DNA from: Proteles cristata cristata
Taxonomy: Eukaryota; Chordata; Mammalia; Carnivora; Hyaenidae
Reading direction: 5' to 3'
DNA: 64,000 nt
Assembly (NCBI GenBank): GCA_017311185.1
Contig: JAESUZ010000446.1
Location: 496,001-560,000, forward strand
Every line of letters begins with the position of its first letter. The stretch's first letter is position 1. Under the pieces are notes generated by a model, which saw only the letters and a program-made list of their open reading frames with translations, was not told where the DNA came from and did no database searches. Positions 11,795-22,356 of this stretch are shown here, piece by piece. A program made the translations under genes and the position numbers.

Positions 11795-12013
11795 GAGGCA
11801 CCTGGGAGGCTCAGTCAGCTGAGCGTCCGACTTTAGCTCAGGTCATGATCTCACACTTTGTGAGTTTGAGCCCTGTATTGGGATTTGTGAGTTCAAGCCC
11901 TGCATTGCCCTGTATTGGACCGCTGTCAGTCCAGAGCCCAGCCTGCTTCAGATCCCCTGTCCCCCTCTCTCTCTGCCCCTCTCCCGCTAGCCCCCTCTCT
12001 CTCAAAAATAAAT
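11795..12013 (+). mobile_element. CAN-SINE with internal duplication
   Basis: Head AGGCACCTGGGAGGCTCAGT, CT segment and AAATAA tail, flanked by AAGAACACCA on both sides (11785-11794 and 12014-12023). Inside, the B-box region is present twice: GTGAGTTTGAGCCCTGTATT and GTGAGTTCAAGCCCTGCATT, with another CCCTGTATTGGA after them. Confidence 0.93.
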
Positions 12014-12023
12014 AAGAACACCA

Positions 12024-12312
12024 ATGAAGAAGGTTTTCAGTAATTCTCCAGAAAACATGAAAGAGAAAAAGATTGAATCTGACTCTTACATTTGGAGATA
12101 CATCAAATATAGGTAAAAAAAAGGGGGGGGGGAATTTTAGAACTTAACCCAAGTAGATAGATATGGTATATTAGTTCAAGCAAAAAAGTTGAGCAAGATA
12201 AAGCAATGTAAAACATAACTGTCTCAAAAACATTAATATAAAATGGAGAAGAGAACAACTATAAATCGAGAAGATGTACAGCTTGGGAAAAATTCACTAG
12301 CCTGAAGCCATA
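12024..12312. other. Unique AT-rich sequence
   Basis: Holds an A-run followed by ten Gs at about 12115-12132. From about 12260 it is similar to 10036-10077. No gene seen. Confidence 0.5.
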
Positions 12313-12394
12313 ATTCAGTAGAGAGGTGGTGCAGAGAATCCTCTTCTGGAAAACAAGAAATCACAAAGGTAGAAAAAGACCAGAGATCACCTAG
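12313..12394. repeat. 82-bp direct repeat, copy 2
   Basis: Identical to 11545-11626. The sequence to its left (12260-12301) is instead similar to about 10036-10077, so this locus looks like a join of two upstream segments. Confidence 0.97.
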
Positions 12395-12723
12395 TGTCAG
12401 GAGAATGTGGTTGACTTTAAATACAGAAAAGTGATGGTGGGTATACCTCCTGGCTCTCACACAAATCAAATAGTGGCACCAAACTATCTGGTAGGCGTAC
12501 TATACTTCACCACCATTTACTCAGTCTGGTAAGTACATAAATACATAAACGGGAGTCAATAATATTGCTCAAAAATGTCCTGATGAAGCAGTAAGATTTA
12601 CTTATTAAACCTTGATCTTTGAGTACATATCTTTTTATGGTTTTGTATGATAAAATGGTAAGTAAGGCACCCTACTATATATCAAACTATAGTGCATCAG
12701 TTCTCTCAAACTATTTTAGATAA

Positions 12724-12863
12724 GGGGCACCGGGGTGGCTCAGTGGTTAAGCATCCAACTCCTGTTGTAAGTTCAGGTCTTGATCTCTGGTTTGTGGGTT
12801 CAAGCCATGTGTTGGACTCTGCACTGAGCGTGAAGCCTACTTAAGAAAAATAAAAAATAAATG
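12724..12863 (+). mobile_element. CAN-SINE lacking its CT-rich segment
   Basis: GGGGCACCGGGGTGGCTCAG head and tRNA-related region are present, but the copy passes from 'gaagcctacttaag' directly to AAATAAA. It is flanked by TTAGATAA on both sides (12716-12723 and 12864-12871). The missing ~60 bp is an internal deletion. Confidence 0.9.
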
Positions 12864-13034
12864 TTAGATAAAACTGAACAAGTCTGTTATTATTTTTAAG
12901 AAATCAATAAATATTTAAAATGTTTTATGATAAAGAATAATAAGTCACATAAACAGATGCTCTTTGGGGATCTCCATAAATTTTAAAGGCATAAAGAGAT
13001 CTTCAGACCAAAATGTTCGATAACTTCTATTTTA

Positions 13035-13285
13035 GGGAGCCACCCCAACCTACAATCTCCAGCATAACCTGTTCCCCTTAACTTGCTTTATTTTTCTCCA
13101 TTGCTCAGTCCTTGCTTTCATATTTTGATTTTTGTCCTGCTTAATGATTATCTCCTTCAAGTAGAATCCTAAGTCATAGGAAAGGGGCTCTGTCAATTTT
13201 GCTCACTCTTCTATCCTTGGGGCCTAAAATATCCTGGCAGGTAGTGGGCACTCAATAAATACTTGTTAAATGAATGAGTTAGGGG
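13035..13285 (+). mobile_element. L2 LINE 3' end
   Basis: Runs from 'ccttaacttgctttatttttctccattgctcag' through 'gattatctccttcaagtagaatcc', 'ggaaaggggctctgtcaattttgctcactcttctatccttgggg' to 'gtgggcactcaataaatacttgttaaatgaatgag', in the L2 3'-end order. Confidence 0.85.
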
Positions 13286-14289
13286 AATGATTAATTATAT
13301 CTGAATGCCCTAAGAGAGTGAGGACTTAGGTGTCAAGCATGATAGCTGTCTTCAGATTTGTCTTCAGATATTTTAGGGACCTCTTCTCGCTGGCACTGAG
13401 TCAACTCGAAATGAACTGGTAATAATGGAGGCTGTTTTCAAATTACCATAAATAACTACTAATTTTAGGTGTTTGGAAATGGGACAGCTTCCCTCACCCG
13501 ACATTAAACATGCCTTTCTCTAAAGTCTTAACGATACTTACTGGCTAGCTGCAGGAAAAAGTCTTAAAATGAGAATTTCAAAATTGCCTTCTCTTTCAAA
13601 AGGATGAAGGGTTCTTAGATATCTTTTAAAGTTACTTTCACCAGTAAGATTAGGAATCCAAAAATTAACCACATACTTATATTTTTGTACCCAAGTATAT
13701 TTCTGATTTTTATGTGCTACTTTTTATGGACAATTAGTTCCTAAAATTTAGAACATTAACACTGTATTTCAATAGCTTTATGAATGAAAAATCGCCCCCT
13801 AGAAACATCCATTTGTTATACCATTGAAGGGAAAAGAATGAAGGCAAAGACACAATTGATGGCATAGTGTTAACTCTTAATCCCTAAGTGCAGTTAGTAA
13901 TAATTTTCTTTATTTTACATGAACGAAGTACTTCATTAGGCCCTTTGCTGACAGTGTGCAGAAGAAAAGACTTGAGCATAAGCCCCATAAGATAAATTAA
14001 CCTCATTGAGTCCGTTGTCACTAACAACTTCTCTGGAGTCAAGTGAAATATCTTTGTTAATCCAGATTTAACTGAGTTCCTAAAGAATTGTTAAAACTGC
14101 CTAAGCATATCCGTGAGACACACACAAAAAATCATGGGTTATGAATGGACAATAATAAAACAACCAGCCCATTCAGAAAAACATTAAGAGCATCCCAAGA
14201 GCATAGAGATAATCTAATCGGTTGACTGAATGAATTATTCTTATTTTAACTCTTTGAATTCTTAGGCAGAATATTTAAAGAGGCAGCAG
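13286..14289. other. Unique AT-rich sequence
   Basis: About 1 kb without recognised repeats. AT-rich, with several homeodomain-like TAAT cores. Could be neutral or conserved non-coding; the sequence alone cannot say. Confidence 0.45.
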
Positions 14290-14883
14290 CTTGCTACAGA
14301 GATTCTAGCCAAGTATGGGCTAAACTTTCAGACTAGAAGTAGGAACATTACATACAGAAGTCAACGGTATTCCTATACGCTAGCAAAGAATAACTGCTGA
14401 TTGAAATCTTAAAGACATTGCTATTTGAAATTGCATAAAAAATTTAGGGCTAAGCCTGAATCTAACAAAAAATCTGTAAGATTTGTATACTGAAAAATAT
14501 GAAATATGAAAATTTGAATATGAAATATTGGTGAGAAAAATCAAAGAAGACCTATATAAATGTAGGAAGATCTATGATGTTCATGAGTGGAAACACTGGA
14601 TACTGTTACTATGTCATTACTCCACAAATCTGTAGATTCATACCATCCCAGTCAAATTCTTAGTATCCACCTTTTTGGGGGCTATAAATTGATGAGCTGA
14701 TTCTAAAATTTATAGGGAAAAGGAAAAGACTGAGAATAACCAAAAGAATTTTGAAAAAAAAGAACAAAATTGGAAGAGTCGGGCCACCTCATTTCAAGAT
14801 TTATGAAAGTGCAGCAAAAATCCAGGCAGTATAGCATTCATGAAAGAAGAGACGTATAAATCAATGAATCTGAGTAGAGTTTC

Positions 14884-15137
14884 TAAAAGTACACCTACAC
14901 TGGGGCGCCTGGGTGGCTTAGTCAGTTAAGCGTCCAACTTTCACTTAGGTCATGATCTCGCGGTTCGTGGGTTCGAGCCCCGCGTCGGGCTCTGTGCTGA
15001 CTGCCAGCTCAGAGCCTGGAGCCTGTTTCAGTCTGTGACTCCCTCTCTCTGACCCTCCCCTGCTCACGCTGTCTCTCTCTCTCCTAGAAATAAATAATAA
15101 AAATATTAAATAAAAGAAAATAAAAGTACACCTACAC
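14884..15137 (+). mobile_element. Young CAN-SINE with exact 17-bp target duplication
   Basis: SINE body 14902-15120, head GGGGCGCCTGGGTGGCTTAG. It shows the subfamily marks CTTTCACTTAGG, CTGACTGCCAGCTCAG, TTTCAGTCTGTGACTCCC and CTCCTAGAAATAAAT. TAAAAGTACACCTACAC is repeated exactly at 14884-14900 and 15121-15137. The target is the older L1. The Pol III-type B-box GGGTTCGAGCCCC is intact. Confidence 0.97.
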
Positions 15138-15246
15138 ATACATGGCCAATTGATTTCTGACAATGGTGACATTCAATGGAGAAAGGATAGACCTTTCAAC
15201 AAATGATATCATAACAATTCTGTTAATCCACATGCAATAAGAAGTG

Positions 15247-15492
15247 GAACCAAAATATTTCTTTTTTTTTTTAATGTTTTATTTATTTCTGAGAGAGAGA
15301 CAGCACGAGCAGGGGAGGGTCAGAGAGAGAGGGAGACACGGAATCTGAAACAGGCTCCAGGCTCTGAGCTGGCTGTCAGCACAGAGCCTGACGTGGGGCT
15401 CAAACCCATGAACTGTGAGATCATGATCTGAGCCGAAGTCAGACGCTTAACTGACTGAGCCACCCAGGCTCCTCAGAACTAAAATGTTTCTT
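15247..15492 (-). mobile_element. CAN-SINE in L1, with target duplication
   Basis: Body 15264-15475. Flanked by GAACCAAAATATTTCTT (15247-15263) and GAACTAAAATGTTTCTT (15476-15492), differing at two positions. Its end is CACCCAGGCTCCTC instead of the consensus CACCCAGGCGCCCC. Confidence 0.95.
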
Positions 15493-16593
15493 ATAGACAT
15501 ATGAAACTGAACTTGAAATGGATTGCCTAAATGTAAAACCCAAAACAATAAAACTTCTAGAAGAAAACATAGGAGAAAATCGTTGTAACCTTGACAAAGA
15601 TATATTAGGACCCAAAAACAGAAAGCCATAAAAAGAAGAAGTGATAAATCGGTCTTCATCAAAATAAAAAATGTTTTCTTTTTGATATACACTGTAATAA
15701 AAATTAAAGATATGAAACAGTCTAGGAGAAAATCTTTGCAAAAAATATCTGCTAAAAGGCTTGTGTTCAGAAGATTTTACAAAGAACTCTTAAAATGCAA
15801 GAGTAAAGCAAACAACCCAATAAAAATAGGTAAAATGTGTAAATAGATACTTCACCTAAAAAGATACATGGATGACAAATAAGACGCTCAATGTCATGAA
15901 TTGGTAGGGAAATGCAAATATAAACCACAGTGAAATACAACTACATATTTATTAGAATAGATAAAATTTAAAAACTTAATACCAAATGCTGACAAGAATG
16001 TAGGGAAACTAGAACCCTGTTACACCATTGTCTGGAATGCAAAATGGTGCAGCCACTGTGGAAAACATTCTGGTAGTTTCTTATAAAATTAATTCTATAA
16101 CCTAAAAGTCCCACTTCTGAATGTTTACCCAAGATATATGAAACAGCGGCCCGCAGAAAGACCTGTGTGTGAAAATTCACAGGTTTATTGATAATAGCCC
16201 CACACAGGAAATGATCCAAGTATCCATCAACAGACAAATGGATAAACAAACCATGCTCCATCTATAATAAGAAATGCAATTAGCAATAAAAAGGAATAAA
16301 CCCTGATACATACAGAACATGGACAAATCTTAAATGCATCATGCCAAGTGAGAGAGGCCAGATCACAAAAGGCTATGTGCTGCATGAGTCCATATATGAT
16401 ATTCTGAAATGGCAAAAGCAAAGGGATCAAAAATCACATCAACAATTAGCAAGAGCTAAGGGATTCAGTTAAATGGGGATAAGAGGAACGTTTTAGAAAC
16501 TTGGCGTTATCCTATATCCTGATTGCGGTAGGGATTACACATCTCGACATACTGACCAAACTTAGAAAATTATGCAATGAAAAGGTCAAATGT

Positions 16594-16790
16594 GGGGCAC
16601 TTGAAGGGGGCAGTCAGTTCAGCTGAGGATCTAATTCTTGATTTCCATTCAGGTCATGATCTCAGAGTTGTGGGATCAAGCCCCGGGTCAGGCTCCACAC
16701 CTGCTTAAGATTCTCTCTCTCTTTCCCTCTGCCCCTCTCCCCTGCTCACATGCTCTCACTCTTTCTTTCTCTCTCAAATAATAAAAATAA
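16594..16790 (+). mobile_element. CAN-SINE, old
   Basis: GGGGCACTTGAAGGGGGCAG head with several changes, then 'ggtcatgatctcagagttgtgggatcaagcccc', CT-rich segment and AAATAATAAAAATAA tail. It sits at the end of the L1 fragment. Confidence 0.88.
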
Positions 16791-18290
16791 GTTACATTTA
16801 CCATATACAAATTATTCCTTTAAAAACGTAATAATATCTAAATATATTTAGATAAGTGTTGAGAAAGAATTCGAATAAGGGCTCTCTCCCAACTCGTTCT
16901 AGGAAGACGGTGGCCAAGTGAACAGGGGGTAGGTTGGGGGAACTAGGCCCAGGTCATGAAGCAGGATTTCCTGCAGAAAAGACAGGAAGATGCCCTGTCA
17001 TTGTGCCACCGGTACCAGTGACACAGAGACTCGGAACCTCAGAAACATTAAAACTGGATTGTTGACACTCTACCATTATGAGGCTAAACAGAGAGCATTC
17101 TCCCAGCTCTTACCTTAGCATCGTGATATACCGGGCACAAACTAAAATTTCTAGAAAACCAGTAGATGTGCAGTATAGTCAACCAAAGCCCCATATACCA
17201 CGATGACTATTTCTGAAGAAGAAACTGGAACAAAAGCAGTCATCCAAAATAGACTAAGTATAAGCTTTTCTGTACTGAAGGACTGAGCATGTTGCTTGCA
17301 AAGGCCGACCTTGCTCACAAAAATTAATAAAGACAAGTATTATGCCCCCCTAGATGGGTTCTGGGGAAAGACTCAGAACCAGGGTAAAAAGCAAAGAACA
17401 CAAAAAGTTGTGTTTTTTTAACAAAGAAACAAAAACACGTCTGGTGATGAAGTTGTCTACTGATGACAATAAATGTAAGAACTTAGCAAACCAACACACA
17501 CAGAGATTTTTAGGTAAAAAACTATGACCCAGGGATTTCATGGGCTGACAAAGGGTCTTTTATGAGTAAACTTAGCGGAAAGGCTTTCTTAAACATCCAG
17601 GCATTCAGGAAACATGATGTACATGCTCTCTTCTTGGTAAAACAAGTACTCGAAGGTGTGCCTCAAGCAACCAAGAGACTGGGTACAACTGAGAGCATGG
17701 GAACAGGAGACGGGAGTCAGGAAAGCACCGGCTGCCATCAGCTATTCCAGTTAAAGCAGAGATAAGGAATTGCTAAGTGTAGACAGAAATCATCTGTTGT
17801 GAGGTCAAAGACTATGTTAAGGAATACCAAAAACAGAGAGGTGAGCTGAACCTCTTGCCCAAACTAGAATATAATTTGGGAAAGATTCGGCTCTCAGACA
17901 AAATGCCTCTGTGAAAATTCTAGAACCAGGGCTGAGGCTAACACCCCCCGTGACCACAGAAATGAGGGAAACAGCGTGAAGAAGGCCAGAGGGGCAGCTC
18001 CATTCTAACCCCATTGCTCCTCTCCCAACCAGCGCAACGCCATTCTGAGAGCCCCCCAGGCCCGTGTTCCTTCCGTAGGGAAAGGAGAGCCTGCAGCAAA
18101 CAGCCAGCTCCCCAGCACTGCGAGATGCTTCCAGGGGAGTCCCACTGAGGTCTGCCTCCCAGGGACCAACCGTCAGCAGGGCTAGATGACCAGGGAGCGC
18201 TTCTAAATCCTTCTAATCATCTATACACGTGTAACTACATATATTCGTGTACATGCTACCACAGAAAAAAAAGAGACTTCATTTTAAATT
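16791..18290. other. 1.5-kb unidentified block, no gene seen
   Basis: No L1, L2, MIR, SINE or LTR pattern I can name. GC content rises towards 18000-18180. Only 60-67-codon frames occur on either strand. It could be unique DNA or a carnivore-specific repeat I do not recognise. Confidence 0.45.
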
Positions 18291-18492
18291 TGATTAACGT
18301 TTTATTCATTTTTGAGAGAGAGAGAGAGAGAGAGCACAAGCAGGGGAGGGGCAGAGAGAGATGGAGACAGAGGATCCAAAGTGGGCTCTGTGCTGACAGC
18401 AGAGAGCTCAATGAGGGGCTCAAATTTGCAAACTGCGAGATCATGACCTGAACCAAAGTCAGATGCTTAACCGACTGAGCCACCCACACCCC
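18291..18492 (-). mobile_element. CAN-SINE
   Basis: Begins TTAACGTTTTATTCATTTTT then a long GA run (18314-18332), 'caagcaggggaggggcagag', and ends CTGAGCCACCCACACCCC. Diverged copy. Confidence 0.93.
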
Positions 18493-19363
18493 AAGAAACA
18501 TATTTTAGATGGCCTCTACTTGTGTTCAAAGTATAAGAAAATACGATGCTATCAAAGGACAAAGGATGAGGAGAACTTTGAACCGATTAAAATGAAAATT
18601 GTGGATGAATGCTTTTGGATGAAAAGGAGACTGTGTTTTGATAGCAAGACCGAAAATACAGCAACAGAGCTGACATCTGGTGTAGAGGAGGTGAGGAGCG
18701 AAGCAGAAATGTAGCAGTCAGGGGGTACCGAAAGCACGCCAGTGGCTCTCACAAACCACAAAGGAAGGGACAAGACACTTAGCAGTAAGACAGTGAGCTT
18801 GCCACGTTGGGTAGAGAATAAGGTGACTCGTGAGCCTCAGCATTGTTCTCCACAGAATAAATGGGGCAGGAATAAAATTGTTCATGCAAAAAATACTTAG
18901 CATGTGCCATGATAAGTTAAAGAACGTTAAAGAACGTTCCCAACGTGAGAAATGGCTGTCCACTGAGTTTGCGATTCCACCGCATTCATTGTGATCTAGG
19001 AATATACAAGGAAGCTTTCACTTAGAGAGAGCCTGTCAACAGTTTTATATTTTGAGGATTAAGAAAGAAATCCCAGAGCATACAGGCAGGAAAAAACCCT
19101 AGTGGAAGCGACCCTGAACCCTCTTCCTTTATCGCCACACCCAACACCCTTCCCAGAGTCAAGGTCAACTCTCGTCCAGCCCTTACTGCTCTAGTGTCTA
19201 CCTTCTAGAACACCAGCCCTCTTCTTTCTCAGGACACCTGGTCCTTCCTGCATTCTGCCTCCTCCTTCCCTTCCCTCCCCTCTTCACCTCCCTCCTCTCC
19301 TCTCACCTTTTCTTTCTAGTCTCTATCTCTCTTTTTCCTTCCCTGTTAAAGAGAGTGCTCTTT
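18493..19363. other. Unique sequence and a polypyrimidine tract
   Basis: A small tandem GTTAAAGAACGTTAAAGAACGT lies near 18917. A C/T-rich tract occupies about 19248-19345. Nothing else recognised. Confidence 0.5.
19248..19345. repeat. Polypyrimidine tract
   Basis: About 100 bp that is mostly C and T (CTCCTCCTTCCCTTCCCTCC and onward), with few purines. Low complexity with no single repeat unit. Confidence 0.85.
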
Positions 19364-19575
19364 GGGTGCACCTGGGTGGCTCAGGTGAGCATCTGACTCT
19401 TGATCTCAGCTCAGGTCATGATCTCATGGTTGGTGGGATCGTGGCCCACATCGGGCTCTGTGCTGACAGCATGGAGCCGTTTGGGATTCTCTCTCTCTCT
19501 CTCTCTCTCTGCACCTCCCCCAAATGCACAGATACACTGTCTCTCTGTCTCAAAATAAATAAAAATAAAAAACAA
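19364..19575 (+). mobile_element. CAN-SINE
   Basis: Head GGTGCACCTGGGTGGCTCAG with a short deletion before 'gagcatctgac', a CT run at 19489-19510, and AAATAAATAAAAATAAAA tail. An imperfect flanking duplication AGAGAGTGCTCT / AGAGAGAAGTCTCT is visible. Confidence 0.93.
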
Positions 19576-19679
19576 GAGAGAAGTCTCTGTAGTGTCTAGT
19601 GAGGGAGGAGGGACAGAAGAGATAGTTAAACACTCTAAAGACTAACATGTTAATGAATTTTATCCCTATCATTCTTATC

Positions 19680-19845
19680 AATTCAATTCCACAAACATTC
19701 GAATGCCAATTACATAAATACAAGTATCTCATTCAGTCATTATTTCCACAGCAATTTGTAATGACGTTATTATATTCCAAGCCTATTGAAGATACAATGC
19801 AGAATAAAAAAAACAAGACCACTGACCTCAAAGATTACACCAGAT
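19680..19845 (-). mobile_element. L2-like fragment (tentative)
   Basis: 'ccacaaacattcgaatgcc' and later 'ttccaagcctattgaagatacaatgcagaataaaaaaaacaag' with 'cactgacctcaaagattac' follow the order of the L2 reverse complement (ATTTATTGAGC ... GGGGATACAAAGATGAATAAGAC ... CTGCCCTCAAGGAG), with an extra stretch between. Confidence 0.4.
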
Positions 19846-20020
19846 AGACATCATTGCCGTCTACGTGTGAGACCTCAGTTAATTCTTCATTAAATAGGTG
19901 AACTCTGAAGGTCTATCAGGGAGATTCCCTTACCTGAAAACCAGTTGGATCTTTACAGAGCTGCACTTGGTCCAGAAAGGAAGGGCTATTTAGTAGTTTT
20001 GCATAAAATACGTAGGGGTA

Positions 20021-20231
20021 GGGGCCCCTGGGTGGCTCAGTTGAGTGTCCAGCTTTGGCTCAGGTCATGATCTAACAGTTCGTGAGTTCAAGCCCTACAA
20101 CAGACACTGTGCTGACAGCTCAAAGCCTGGAGCCTGCTTCAGATTATGTGTCCCTCTCTCTCTGCCCCTCCCCTGCTCATGCTCATACTCATGCTCTGTC
20201 TCTCAAAAATAAATAAACATTTAAAAAAATT
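20021..20231 (+). mobile_element. CAN-SINE
   Basis: GGGGCCCCTGGGTGGCTCAG head with a short deletion in the 'ggttaagcg' region, 'cagctcaaagcctggagcctgc', and tail AAATAAATAAACATTTAAAA. A weak target repeat (AAAATACGTAG / GAAAATAGATAG) surrounds it. Confidence 0.94.
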
Positions 20232-20479
20232 TTAATTAGAAAATAGATAGTTGAAAAGGATCAAAAAACAGAAAGATCTACTCGAGGGGCCACAGGTGGC
20301 TTCTCCACCTGGGTACAAGGTTCTCCAACTCCCTGGGGTGCTCAGTCAACATTCACCTCTGCAATGCGTAGAACCAGCATCTCCCAAAGAAGCTGTGTAT
20401 CTAAGGTTAGCATTTTTAGCACTTGGGAAAGTGAAAACAAAATCTAGACTTCCCTGAGGTTTTCTGGGTCTCTCATAGT

Positions 20480-21178
20480 GATTTTATTGTTTTATTTGTT
20501 TAGCATTTTACTTTTAAATGATTTTGGATTTACAGTAATTTGCAAAATAGTATAAGGGGGGGTGTCCCACATACTGCTCACCAGTTCCCTCTCAGAGCTC
20601 CTCTCAAAAGCAAGAGATTGGCATTGGTACCATCCATAGACTTCATTCAGATCGCACTAAGTTTGCATGTCCTTGTGTGGATGCGTGTGTGCATGTGTGT
20701 GTATGCATACGTGTGTGTTCCCATGTAAGCATATTCTTGCAACTACCACCACAATCAAGATACAGAACAGTTTCTTTTTTTAATTAATTAATTTATTGTG
20801 TGTGTGTGAGAGAGAACAGGGGAGGGGCAGAGAAAGAGAGAGAATCCCAAGCAGCTGACAGCACAGAGCCTGACTCAGGACTTGAACCCACGAACCTGAA
20901 CGAAAATCAAGAGTTGGATGTCTAACCAACTGAGCCACCCAGGGGCCCCCAGAATAGTTTTATCACCACGAGCCTCCCCACATCCCTGAGTCCCCATCTC
21001 TGACCCCTGGCAACCACTAATGCATTCTCCATCTTTATGATTTTGTCCTTTTGATATTCTATCATGGAATCATATCACATGCAACCTTTGGAGATCGGCT
21101 TTTGGACTCAGTATAATCTCCTTGAGGTCTGTCCAAGTTGCCGCGCAAATCAAGAGCATTTCTCAAGTGTATATTAAA
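20480..21178 (-). mobile_element. Old LINE-1 3' region, antisense, interrupted by a SINE
   Basis: Landmarks: 'tttggatttacagtaatttgcaaaatagtat' (20525), 'agacttcattcagatcgcacta', 'aactaccaccacaatcaagatacagaacagtttc' (20740), 'cccctggcaaccactaatgcattctcc' (21004), 'atcatggaatcatatcacatgcaacc'. These are the reverse complement of the 3' region of old L1 elements. A TG-rich stretch sits at 20680-20722. Confidence 0.75.
20763..20960 (-). mobile_element. CAN-SINE with target duplication, shortened
   Basis: Body 20774-20949. CAGAACAGTTT (20763-20773) and CAGAATAGTTT (20950-20960) flank it. The GA segment is partly replaced by TGTGTGTGTG, and about 30 bp around the 'ggctccaggctc' region is missing. 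Confidence 0.93.
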
Positions 21179-21929
21179 TGCCGGAGTAAAGTCACATCCA
21201 GGCACGCTGGTACAGGCTTTGCTGGAAGTAGATATGATAGTGTGGGCAGCAGTCGATGATTCTCAACAGAACAAGATCTTTGAAAACTACAGGTAACTGA
21301 AAGCTTCTGTCTTCTTGAGACAAAAGCATTCTTCCAGAATTAACGAGTAGGCAAATACTTGATTTGAAGGGCATGCTGTTCTTTGAAGTGTCCAGACCAA
21401 AAATGTTTTTTTCCCTCCAAGTTTCTTGTGCAGAGCTTTGGAGATCCAACTGAGGACTCATCCAGGCTTTGGGGCCAATTAAAAAAAAATAGCTTGGCTT
21501 TGAAGCATGCTCCCTTCCATTGGCTTGATGGAGACAGATCTGCCCCGGCTAGAAGACACAGTTTCTTGACCATCTGAGGTCTAGCACTTGTTGGTCATCT
21601 TTTCTACTACGAGAGAATCTCTGCTTTGGGGTGATAATCTGAGAGCAGATGCTCACACTGACTGCTATTTAACCCATGTCAAAGACACACTTGAGATCAA
21701 TGGTATTTGAGAGACCATCTAAGGAACCAGTCTGGATTCTCATTAGATGCATGTGCCAAACAGAACATTAAAATGTAAACAGTCTGGTTTATTTTAATTT
21801 AGCTCTCACAGAAATGCTTTCTCTGAACTGAGATTTGTGACAGTGCTCCCAGCTTTCATCAAGAGTGAGTATAAAAAATGCCTTCACAAACTGCATTTCT
21901 TTATTATTGTTAAATAAAGTTTGTCTTTT
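21179..21929. other. Unique sequence, no gene seen
   Basis: No repeat recognised. Overlapping frames of 64-89 codons on both strands (21192-21577) are compatible with chance. Confidence 0.5.
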
Positions 21930-22126
21930 TCTTATTTGAGTATTCATACTCCTTGAAGACAATTTGGAAAATGCAGAGAACCAAAAAGAAGAAAAATACC
22001 ACAGAGGGTTCCATTTCCCAGACAGAACGGGCTCATTCCCATTCAGTCTTTCTTTGTTCTCTGAGGTTATTTTTTAAATGTTATGACAAGATAATAAACA
22101 TAGTTTGCAAAGAATATACTTTTTAA

Positions 22127-22340
22127 ATTTATTTTAATGTTTACTTATCTTTGAGAGAGAAAGAGACAGAGAGACTGAACATGAGCAGCAAAGGGGCAGA
22201 GAGAAAGGGAGACACAGAATCCGAAGCAGGCTCTGACCTGTCAGCACAGAGCCCGATGTGGGAATCGAACCCACAAACCATGAGACCATGATCTGAGCCA
22301 AAGTTGGACACTAAACCTATTGAGCCACTCAGACACCCCA
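22127..22340 (-). mobile_element. CAN-SINE
   Basis: AATTTATTTTAATGTTTACT start, 'gagagaaagagacagagag', 'cgaagcaggctctgacctgtcagcacagagcc', end CACTCAGACACCCC. Flanked by CAAAGAATATACTTTTTA and CAAAGTATATTTTTTTA. Confidence 0.95.
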
Positions 22341-22356
22341 CAAAGTATATTTTTTT

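Larger units (their letters stand above)
14290..16593 (+). mobile_element. LINE-1 ORF2 3' part and 3'UTR, interrupted by two SINEs
   Basis: Landmarks in order: 'caacggtattcctatacgctagcaa' (14360), 'gaagacctatataaatgtagga', 'ggccacctcatttcaagattt', 'gccaattgatttctgacaatgg' (15140), 'ggaaatgcaaatataaaccacagtg' (15910), 'tacaccattgtctggaatgcaaaatggtgcagccactgtgg' (16021) and 'tatccatcaacagacaaatgg'. These are typical of L1 ORF2 C-terminal coding and 3'UTR sequence. The frame carries many stops, so the element is dead. SINEs at 14902-15120 and 15264-15475 were inserted later. Confidence 0.92.
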
